Shown here: piece after piece, positions 6,678-11,790 of the stretch
Numbering within the stretch: the first letter of the stretch is position 1
Layout: every line of letters starts with the position of its first letter
From: Thermococci archaeon
GTDB lineage: Archaea; Methanobacteriota_B; Thermococci; Thermococcales; Thermococcaceae
Length of the DNA stretch: 11,790 bases
Direction of reading: 5' to 3'
Assembly: GCA_003663695.1 (NCBI GenBank)
Contig: QMUB01000008.1
Coordinates: 1 to 11,790, forward strand
The notes under the pieces: generated by a model
The model's input: the letters and a program-made list of their open reading frames with translations, nothing else
Told to the model about the DNA's origin: nothing
Database searches by the model: none
Position numbers and translations under genes: made by a program

Positions 6678-7208
6678 TTAAAAATACTTTCCCTGCTTAT
6701 AAAGCGAGTTTCCCCGGGAATCTATCGCAACCACCAGCGGGAAGTTCTCCACCTCAAACAGCCAGAGGGCTTCGGGTATTCCTAGATCAAGCCATTGTAC
6801 ACCAAGAACTCTCTTAATGCTCCTCGCAGCAAGTGCCCCGGCTCCTCCAGTAAATGCAAAGTAAACGGCGCCATATTTTTTAAAAGGTTCTGGATCCATC
6901 CCCCCTTTCCCTATTATTCCTTTGATTCCCATACTCAAAACATCCTCGAGGTATGTGTTCATTCTGGCGCTCGTGGTCGGACCCGCGGATATAACTTCGT
7001 ATCCCCCCGGTATCTCTTTGATTATAGGGCCACAGTGATATATAACAGCTCCGGAGGGATCAAAGGGGAGCTCCCTCTTTGAAAGCTTTATCATTCTTCT
7101 ATGAGCCAAATCTCTTGCCGTAAAAATAGTTCCCGATAGATATACAATATCACCGGCTTTTAGATTTAGAATATCCTCCCCTAGGGGAGTCTTCAGGTTC
7201 ACTGCCAT
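6678..7208 (-). CDS. Class I fumarate hydratase, beta subunit (FumA C-terminal type)
   Basis: 176 residues, the expected size for the separate beta subunit that equals the C-terminal half of bacterial FumA/FumB or TtdB. Typical motifs are SGTIFTARDLAHRRM (25-39), YHCGPI (57-62), SAGPTTSARMN (74-84, active-site loop) and GKGG (100-103). With the alpha subunit it catalyses the reversible hydration of fumarate to malate in the cytoplasm. In Thermococcales this belongs to a partial C4 pathway and is not part of a full citric acid cycle. The start ATG 7208 overlaps the alpha gene by 10 bases, and AAGGAGGGG lies 7 bases upstream, so translation is likely coupled. An L-tartrate dehydratase beta chain has the same fold and cannot be fully excluded. 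Confidence 0.9.
   Translation of the reverse strand: MAVNLKTPLGEDILNLKAGDIVYLSGTIFTARDLAHRRMIKLSKRELPFDPSGAVIYHCGPIIKEIPGGYEVISAGPTTSARMNTYLEDVLSMGIKGIIGKGGMDPEPFKKYGAVYFAFTGGAGALAARSIKRVLGVQWLDLGIPEALWLFEVENFPLVVAIDSRGNSLYKQGKYF
6697..6703 (-). promoter_or_regulatory. Candidate internal promoter for the 166-residue gene and uppP unit
   Basis: On the minus strand GCTTTATAAGC contains TTTATAA. It would start transcription near 6672, about 27 bases before the ATG at 6645, just after the fumarase beta stop (6678). It lies inside the 3' end of the fumarase beta coding region. The change of function between fumarase and the glycan-related genes fits a transcript boundary here. Confidence 0.4.
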
Positions 7209-8053
7209 ACCCTAACCCCTCCTTCGCTTATCTCAACAAAAGCCCTCCTGTTAGCCCAGCACTGGACCACGAGCCCAACGGGAAATGAAGCGGGGTGTCT
7301 GTGTGCATACTCTATTTTGACATCAAGTGCGGTTGTCTTTCCCCCAAGTCCCATGGGACCTATTCCAAGGGAGTTGACTTCCCCCAAAATGTCCTCCTCA
7401 AGTTTGGCAATTCTCTCATCCTCATGTCTCATTCCTAGGGGTCTCAGGAGGGCTTTTTTAGCAAGTTTCAGAGCAAAATCACTCCCCCCTCCAATACCTA
7501 TGCCGAGGATCACCGGAGGGCACGGCTTTCCACCGCATTGTTTAACGTGTTCAATCACAAATCTCTTTACTCCCTCAAAGCCTTGTCCCGGAGTGAGCAT
7601 AGCCAAAGCGGAACAGTTCTCGCTTCCTCCCCCCTTGGGCATTATCGCAATTCTTACTTTGTCCCCTCCCACAAGCTCCCAATGAATTATCGGAATAAAC
7701 CGGCCGGTATTATCACCGCTGTTTCTGTTGGTGAGCACATCAACGGTGTTGGGTCTCAGGGGAATTTCTTTTGTGGCTCTTTTCGTTGCATCGATCAAAA
7801 CTTCTTTAATATCTTTTAAATACGGACTACTAACTCCCGCCTCCACAAAAAATGTGAGTGTGCCTGTATCCTGACACAGAGGGAGGGAGTATTTTCCGCC
7901 AAGATCAATTGTTTTTAAGATATTTTCCAGCTGAAGTTTTGCTATGGGCTTCTCTTCTTCTTTATAGGCTCTTTTCAGTGCACTTACCGTGTCATCCGGT
8001 AACTTAGTAACCGCCAAACGGATTGCTTCTATGATATAATCTTCAATTTTCAT
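7199..8053 (-). CDS. Class I fumarate hydratase, alpha subunit ([4Fe-4S])
   Basis: 284 residues, matching the separate alpha subunit of two-part class I fumarases and TtdA. Three cysteines fall at the positions that bind the catalytic [4Fe-4S] cluster in FumA: Cys60 in LCQDTG, Cys178 in GKPCPPVILG and Cys265 in GLVVQCWANRR. Other family motifs are PKGGGSENCSALAML (139-153) and GIGIGGGSDFAL. The cluster removes or adds water at fumarate/malate and is oxygen-sensitive, which suits an anaerobe. It is first in its transcript, starts at ATG 8053, and overlaps the beta gene by 10 bases. Its promoter faces that of the acyl-CoA synthetase genes. An L(+)-tartrate dehydratase assignment is the main alternative. 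Confidence 0.9.
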   Translation of the reverse strand: MKIEDYIIEAIRLAVTKLPDDTVSALKRAYKEEEKPIAKLQLENILKTIDLGGKYSLPLCQDTGTLTFFVEAGVSSPYLKDIKEVLIDATKRATKEIPLRPNTVDVLTNRNSGDNTGRFIPIIHWELVGGDKVRIAIMPKGGGSENCSALAMLTPGQGFEGVKRFVIEHVKQCGGKPCPPVILGIGIGGGSDFALKLAKKALLRPLGMRHEDERIAKLEEDILGEVNSLGIGPMGLGGKTTALDVKIEYAHRHPASFPVGLVVQCWANRRAFVEISEGGVRVWQ

Positions 8054-8073
8054 GATGCATCACATCAAGTTTC

Positions 8074-8090
8074 TATCACTCAAATGTATA
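8074..8090 (-). promoter_or_regulatory. Partial Thermococcales glycolytic motif (Tgr/TrmBL1-like site)
   Basis: On the plus strand the sequence is TATCACTCAAATGTATA. Compared with the Tgr motif TATCAC-N5-GTGATA, the left half is perfect and the right half matches three of six bases, giving nine of twelve overall. It overlaps the fumarase TATA box and extends downstream of it, a place where a bound protein would block transcription. The match is weak enough to be chance. Confidence 0.25.
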
Positions 8091-8094
8091 AATT
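8087..8094 (-). promoter_or_regulatory. Probable TATA box of the fumarase genes
   Basis: Minus strand AATTTATA, preceded by CCAATA. The expected start of transcription is near 8064, giving a leader of about 10 bases before ATG 8053. No strong ribosome-binding site is visible in that leader (only GTGATG), so initiation may be nearly leaderless. Confidence 0.5.
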
Positions 8095-8136
8095 TATTGG
8101 AATCCCCTTTTCCAAAAATCCGCATTGATGAGCTTT

Positions 8137-8149
8137 TTTAATCATTAAA
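8137..8149. promoter_or_regulatory. Palindrome TTTAATCATTAAA between divergent promoters
   Basis: A perfect 6+1+6 inverted repeat lies in the 208-base region between fumarase and acyl-CoA synthetase genes. It is about 25 bases upstream of the plus TATA (8174) and 43 bases upstream of the minus TATA (8094). The position suits an operator acting on both genes. It is AT-rich, so chance is a real possibility. Confidence 0.25.
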
Positions 8150-8173
8150 GCCCATATTTTAAGTGCATAAAAC

Positions 8174-8180
8174 TTTTATA
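8174..8180 (+). promoter_or_regulatory. Probable TATA box of the acyl-CoA synthetase operon
   Basis: TTTTATA within AAACTTTTATAGC predicts a start of transcription near 8205, leaving a leader of about 57 bases before ATG 8262. That leader is longer than usual for Thermococcales. It contains GTTTTAAAC (8239-8247), which could itself be read as a TATA box but is too close to the start codon. Confidence 0.4.
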
Positions 8181-8261
8181 GCATTAAATAGAGAATTTCC
8201 AAGTGAGAACTTTCAATTCCGAAGAAATTTCAACGAAGGTTTTAAACTAAAGGTGATGAAT

Positions 8262-9680
8262 ATGGAGAAGCCAAGGATAGTGGAAGAGTTGAAGCCTTTC
8301 TTTGAACCCAAGGGCGTCGCCATCATAGGTGCCACAGATAAAAAGGGAAAGGTTGGAAACGTAATTTTTGAAAACTTCAAAATGAACAAGGAGAAGGGGA
8401 TTTTCAAAGGTAATATCTATCCCGTGAATCTAAAGCTTGATGAGATCGAAGGTTACAAAGTTTACAAAAACGTTAGAGAAGTCCCTGAGGATGCAGAGCT
8501 GGCAGTAATATCAATACCAGCGAAGTTTGTCCCAGCAACAATGAAGGACATAGCGGAGAAGGGCATAAAAGCTGTCGTTATTATCACGGGTGGCTTTGGA
8601 GAGCTAGGAGAAGAAGGAAAGAAGATGGAGAGAGATATTCTCCAGACTGCAAAAGAGAACGGTATTAGAATTGTTGGACCTAATTGTGTTGGTATTTATG
8701 CCCCGGATACGGGTGTTGATACCGTCTTCTTGCCCGAGAATAAGATGGATAGACCCTCAAGCGGAAATATAGCCTTTGTCACTCAAAGCGGCGCCTTTGC
8801 CGCTGCAATGCTCGACTGGGCTGCCATGGCTGGCATAGGCATAAGCAAAATGGTGAGCTATGGAAACAAGCTGGATGTGGACGATGCGGATCTGATGGAC
8901 TACTTCATACACGACGAGCAGACCAAAGTCGTGACCCTCTACATAGAGGGTGTTAAGGAGGGAAGGAAATTCATAGAAGCCGCGAGGAGAATAACAGCCG
9001 TCAAGCCCGTCATCGCTCTAAAGAGCGGGAAGACGGAATATGGTGCAAAGGCAGCTTCCTCCCACACAGGTGCACTGGCGGGTGCTGATACGATTTATGA
9101 TGCTGTATTCAAACAGACAGGGATTCTAAGGGCAGAGGATTTTGAGCACATGTTTGACGTTGCCAAAGCCTTTGCAAAGTGCAAGCTTCCAAAGGGCGAT
9201 AGGGTTGGAATAATCACGGATGGCGGTGGAGCGGGAGTTATGGCAAGCGACGCGGTTGCAAAATTTGGGCTAAAGATGGCTGAGCTTAGCAAGGAGACCA
9301 TAGACTTCCTTAAGGAGAAGTTCCCACCGCACGCTGTTGCAGGAAACCCGACGGATGTGGTTGGAGATACGGATGCTCAGAGATACAAATATGCAATTGA
9401 AGCCTTTGTGAACGATCCCAATGTGGATGCCATAGTTATCATAACCCTGTTCCAGGTGCCTCTTCTTGATGAGATGGAGCTAATTGATATTCTAGCAGAG
9501 TATGCTCAGAAGAGCGATAAGCCCATAGTTGCAGTGGCGATGGGTGGTAAGAAGACGGAGTATTATGCAAAGATTCTTGAGGATAAGGGAATTCCTGTTT
9601 ATATGACACCTGAAAGGGGAGTTAGAGCCGTTGCAGGTTTGGTTCAATACGCTAAATATCTGGAGAAGCTCGGGGAATGA
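8262..9680 (+). CDS. acdA: ADP-forming acetyl/acyl-CoA synthetase, alpha subunit
   Basis: 472 residues, slightly longer than the about 460 of Pyrococcus furiosus alpha subunits. The order of domains is an N-terminal CoA-binding Rossmann domain (about 8-135, FEPKGVAIIGATDKKGKVGN), a succinyl-CoA-ligase-like flavodoxin domain (about 165-310) and a third domain starting near GDRVGIITDGGG. The phosphorylated His268 lies in the conserved SSHTGALAG motif; the loop VTQSGAFA is also conserved. With the beta subunit it converts acyl-CoA + ADP + Pi to acid + CoA + ATP, the main substrate-level phosphorylation step of fermenting Thermococcales. Which acyl-CoA it prefers (acetyl, branched, aryl or succinyl) cannot be told. 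ATG 8262 is chosen for its 5-base spacing from AGGTGA (8251-8256). Upstream in-frame starts at 8163 and 8256 are rejected. The beta gene follows after 33 bases. Confidence 0.93.
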   Translation: MEKPRIVEELKPFFEPKGVAIIGATDKKGKVGNVIFENFKMNKEKGIFKGNIYPVNLKLDEIEGYKVYKNVREVPEDAELAVISIPAKFVPATMKDIAEKGIKAVVIITGGFGELGEEGKKMERDILQTAKENGIRIVGPNCVGIYAPDTGVDTVFLPENKMDRPSSGNIAFVTQSGAFAAAMLDWAAMAGIGISKMVSYGNKLDVDDADLMDYFIHDEQTKVVTLYIEGVKEGRKFIEAARRITAVKPVIALKSGKTEYGAKAASSHTGALAGADTIYDAVFKQTGILRAEDFEHMFDVAKAFAKCKLPKGDRVGIITDGGGAGVMASDAVAKFGLKMAELSKETIDFLKEKFPPHAVAGNPTDVVGDTDAQRYKYAIEAFVNDPNVDAIVIITLFQVPLLDEMELIDILAEYAQKSDKPIVAVAMGGKKTEYYAKILEDKGIPVYMTPERGVRAVAGLVQYAKYLEKLGE

Positions 9681-9713
9681 GCTCTCCTTTTCACTGTTTA
9701 TGGGGTGAAAAAG

Positions 9714-10421
9714 ATGAAAGAAGAAGCATTGGAAATTATTAATGGAGTTTTGGCTAAGGGTAGGAAGTCGCTGGTGGAATACGAGGCAAAGCAGGTTTTA
9801 AAGGCTTATGGATTGCCCCTCCCAGAGGAGAAACTCGCCAAGAGTGCCGACGAGGCAATAAAATATGCCGAGGAAATTGGGTATCCAGTTGTTTTGAAAC
9901 TTATGTCACCTCAAATTCTCCACAAAAGCGATGCGAGGGTTGTTGCACTGAAAATAAAGGATGCTGACGAGCTGAGAAAGAAGTGGGAGGAGATACACGA
10001 AAATGCCAGGAAATATCGTCCGGACGCAGAGATTTTGGGTGTTTTGGTTGCTCCAATGCTAAAGCCCGGAAGGGAAGTAATTATAGGTGTTACGGAGGAT
10101 CCACAATTTGGACACGCAGTTATGTTCGGTTTAGGCGGTATATTTGTTGAGATACTCAAAGACGTTACTTTTAGGATAGTCCCAATAGAGGAGAAGGATG
10201 CCTGGGCAATGATAAAGAACATCAAAGGTTACCCAATTCTCGCAGGTGCAAGAGGAGAAGAGCCGGCGGACATGAAGGCGCTCGTGGACATGATTCTCAA
10301 GGTTTCAAAGCTTGTAGATGATCTCAAAGACTACCTCAAAGAAATGGATCTGAACCCTGTCTTTGTTTACAATGAAGGCGAAGGCGCCATGATTGTCGAC
10401 GCAAGGATAATTTTGAAGTGA
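9714..10421 (+). CDS. acdB: ADP-forming acetyl/acyl-CoA synthetase, beta subunit
   Basis: 235 residues, matching the about 232-residue separate beta subunits of Pyrococcus. It is an ATP-grasp domain protein with EYEAKQVLKAYGLPLP near the start and YPVVLKLMSPQILHKSD (57-73), containing the conserved phosphate-relay His70. Further motifs are GREVIIGVTEDPQFGHAVMFGLGG (nucleotide site) and the C-terminal EMDLNPVFV. It binds ADP/ATP and accepts the phosphoryl group carried by the alpha-subunit histidine. Starting at ATG 9714 places GGGGTGA (9702-9708) five bases upstream; the in-frame GTG 9705 lies in that site. It is cotranscribed with acdA, and the adjacency makes the two a cognate pair. A T-rich terminator follows at once. 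Confidence 0.93.
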   Translation: MKEEALEIINGVLAKGRKSLVEYEAKQVLKAYGLPLPEEKLAKSADEAIKYAEEIGYPVVLKLMSPQILHKSDARVVALKIKDADELRKKWEEIHENARKYRPDAEILGVLVAPMLKPGREVIIGVTEDPQFGHAVMFGLGGIFVEILKDVTFRIVPIEEKDAWAMIKNIKGYPILAGARGEEPADMKALVDMILKVSKLVDDLKDYLKEMDLNPVFVYNEGEGAMIVDARIILK

Positions 10422-10435
10422 TTTTCTTTTCTTTT
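10422..10435 (+). terminator. Oligo-T terminator after acdB
   Basis: TTTTCTTTTCTTTT directly follows the acdB stop codon, a typical archaeal intrinsic terminator. Only 12 bases separate this gene from the convergent UPF0282 gene, and the run reaches into that gene's stop codon. Confidence 0.55.
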
Positions 10436-11489
10436 ATCTTCCAGCTTCCAAAACCTTCGGCTCCTTTCCTAAAAATTCCGCGGCAGTTAAAACGTTTTTG
10501 TCAAGTTTTTCCGCCACTTCCCAAACTTTTTCTGTATGCTTTTTAAAGTGCCGCTCCCTTGGCAGATGGTGGTCGTAGATGATAACCTCCGCATCGGTTT
10601 CTCTAACGATTTTGACAGCATTCCTAATTGCTCTCTTCAAATTGATCTTATTAAGGAGATAACCAAGCATGTAGGTCATTGGACCATCTAAAATTAACAT
10701 ATCCGGGTTCTCTCTAACTATCCACTCAGCGTAGTCCTCAATTATGGGACCATTTAAATCGCTCGAATGAATGAATTTTTTACCACCATGCTCAATCACA
10801 ATCGAAATTACCCATCCAACCCTTGAAAACTCAATGCCATGGAACAACGGCTTTGTAAATCTAATCCTCGTATCTCCAAATTGGAATTGCCTTCCGTCGG
10901 CAAAAATCACGTGGATATCTCCAAATTCTATTTCAGGGATTTTTGGATTCTTATTCCAGTTGTTAACCCTATTTTTGAACCACTTCAATCCCTTTTTAAA
11001 AAGCTGCTCTCTTCTTTTATTATATTCCCCAAAGTCTCTGGTGGAAGCGATTGGTAATTCTTTAAGAGGGTCTGGATACTCCCTTATCTCAGCTTTTTTG
11101 AGAATGCTTTGGAGGGTGATATTTCCAAAGTATCTGCAGAGGCCGGAATAGAAATATTCGGCTCGCTTTCTCTGGGAATCGTTTATGTATTCGTTTGGAC
11201 TCTTAACTAGAAGCGTTTTTCCCTTGTAGATCCCGAAGTCATTTGAAAAGTAGTGGTCATAATGATAATGTGAGATGATGATAACGTCCGCCTTTTCGCA
11301 GGCTTTCTTTATTGCTTTCTCCCCTTCTATTAACCATTTGATCTTTTCCTCTTCAGTCGCGGGAAAGCTCGGCTGCATGATTGCAATTCCGGGATCTATT
11401 AAAATTGAGATATCGGGAGTTTTAACTAATACGCAGGAGCTTTTGGCTCCCAGTGAGTCAAACCACACGGGTTCAAATGAGAGACTCAT
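10434..11489 (-). CDS. UPF0282-family metallo-beta-lactamase-fold hydrolase
   Basis: 351 residues. The zinc-binding signature is HYHYDH (residues 74-79; H74, H76, D78, H79), with later metal-site candidates His217 (LFHGIEF), HSSD (241-244) and YDHHLPRE (305-312). The N-terminal FDSLGAKSSCVLVKTPDISILIDPG matches the UPF0282 family, archaeal proteins of unknown substrate. A hydrolase acting on a phosphodiester, lactone or similar bond is expected from the fold; nothing narrows it further. No signal peptide or membrane segment is visible, so it is probably cytoplasmic. ATG 11489 overlaps the upstream transporter stop as ATGA, with AAGGAT six bases before it. The two genes are therefore probably one transcript, but a shared function is not shown. 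Confidence 0.82.
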   Translation of the reverse strand: MSLSFEPVWFDSLGAKSSCVLVKTPDISILIDPGIAIMQPSFPATEEEKIKWLIEGEKAIKKACEKADVIIISHYHYDHYFSNDFGIYKGKTLLVKSPNEYINDSQRKRAEYFYSGLCRYFGNITLQSILKKAEIREYPDPLKELPIASTRDFGEYNKRREQLFKKGLKWFKNRVNNWNKNPKIPEIEFGDIHVIFADGRQFQFGDTRIRFTKPLFHGIEFSRVGWVISIVIEHGGKKFIHSSDLNGPIIEDYAEWIVRENPDMLILDGPMTYMLGYLLNKINLKRAIRNAVKIVRETDAEVIIYDHHLPRERHFKKHTEKVWEVAEKLDKNVLTAAEFLGKEPKVLEAGR

Positions 11490-11790
11490 ATTTTATCCTT
11501 AATCTGTATGACTTTAAAGGTTATCATGAAGATCAAGAGTGCCACAATTCCAAAGACTCCAACAAAAGTAAAACCCATCTCAAAACCAAGGAAACCAACG
11601 ATTATGGGGCCCAGCGCCTGTCCGATATCCTTTATGCTTTCTAAGAAGCCCAGAGCTGTTCCTCTAAGTGTTGAAATCTCAGTTGCCAGAGGTTTAGTGG
11701 AGGCTTCGCTCACTGAAGCTCCAAGTGAAAATAAGACCGCCCCTCCAATTATCAATGGTAGGGACTTTGAGAAAGCAAATATGAGCATTG
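11486..11790 (-). CDS. Major facilitator superfamily transporter, C-terminal part
   Basis: Partial gene; the 5' end lies beyond the right edge of the window. About 100 residues are visible. Three hydrophobic helices can be seen (LPLIIGGAVLFSLGAS, ALGPIIVGFLGFEMG, FVGVFGIVALLIFMITFKV). Between the first two lies a segment with GTALGFLESIKDIGQALGP, typical of the second half of MFS carriers (compare R-G-x-x-x-G...G...GP). The short charged tail IQIKDKI ends the protein. Substrate unknown. The stop overlaps the UPF0282 gene by four bases. Confidence 0.75.
   Translation of the reverse strand, partial: MLIFAFSKSLPLIIGGAVLFSLGASVSEASTKPLATEISTLRGTALGFLESIKDIGQALGPIIVGFLGFEMGFTFVGVFGIVALLIFMITFKVIQIKDKI

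Noticed and set aside
7317..7685. A 122-codon plus-strand open frame opposite fumarase alpha
   Set aside because: The minus-strand frame carries all cluster cysteines and family motifs, so the plus-strand frame is a shadow.
8125..8130. TGATGA as a possible C box of a C/D guide RNA upstream of acdA
   Set aside because: No CTGA D box lies at a usual distance (about 45-60 bases) downstream, and no terminal stem is visible.
8163..8261. N-terminal extension of acdA from GTG 8163
   Set aside because: The extension spans the probable TATA box, has no ribosome-binding site, and lies before the family's normal N-terminus. AGGTGA plus ATG at 8262 is a far better start.
1..11790. CRISPR array or insertion sequence
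   Set aside because: No regularly spaced direct repeats, no transposase motif and no matching terminal inverted repeats with target duplications were seen.

Overview
The window looks like chromosomal DNA of a hyperthermophilic euryarchaeon of the order Thermococcales (Thermococcus, Pyrococcus or Palaeococcus). The grounds are the family set (ADP-forming acyl-CoA synthetase subunits, two-subunit class I fumarase, DUF835 membrane protein, UPF0282 metallo-hydrolase, HypC/HypD, archaeal GlmU-like enzyme), strong GGAGGTGA/GGTGA ribosome-binding sites, TATA-type promoters and tightly overlapping genes. The genus cannot be fixed by eye. No mobile element, CRISPR array, tRNA or rRNA was found.

Layout, left to right. 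Positions 1-375 hold no convincing protein gene. About 180 bases of this stretch (21-199) fold almost completely into consecutive hairpins and contain two imperfect copies of one unit, so it is either a structured RNA or a dispersed repeat. At 376-1545 (+) lies a protein with four CBS domains and a C-terminal domain that resembles the bacterial ribosome-hibernation factor HPF/RaiA. Next come hypC and hypD (+, 1629-2965), hydrogenase maturation genes. Upstream of their TATA box is an exact match to the extended binding motif of SurR, the Thermococcales sulfur/hydrogen regulator.

hypD runs convergently into a long minus-strand block (2941-8053), and the two stop-codon ends overlap by 25 bases. 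Read in the direction of transcription, the block starts with the fumarase alpha and beta genes (8053 to 6678). A probable new promoter follows, then an unrecognised 166-residue protein, a UppP/BacA-type polyprenyl-diphosphate phosphatase, a bifunctional sugar-1-phosphate nucleotidylyltransferase/acetyltransferase and a seven-helix DUF835 protein. The last three overlap or nearly touch, suggesting one translationally coupled unit. Its recognisable enzymes point to activated amino-sugar supply and polyprenyl carrier turnover, as in cell-surface glycan or N-glycan synthesis.

Divergent from the fumarase genes is the alpha-beta gene pair of an ADP-forming acyl-CoA synthetase (+, 8262-10421), which makes ATP from acyl-CoA thioesters during peptide or sugar fermentation. 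The region between the two divergent units contains both promoters and several palindromic candidate operators. On the minus strand at the right end are a UPF0282 metallo-beta-lactamase-fold protein and the C-terminal part of a major-facilitator transporter cut by the window edge; these overlap by ATGA.

The themes are fermentative energy metabolism (fumarase, acyl-CoA synthetase, hydrogenase maturation), surface glycan precursors, and one candidate ligand-sensing ribosome-associated factor. Start codons were chosen from ribosome-binding-site spacing; several are shorter than the longest open frame.
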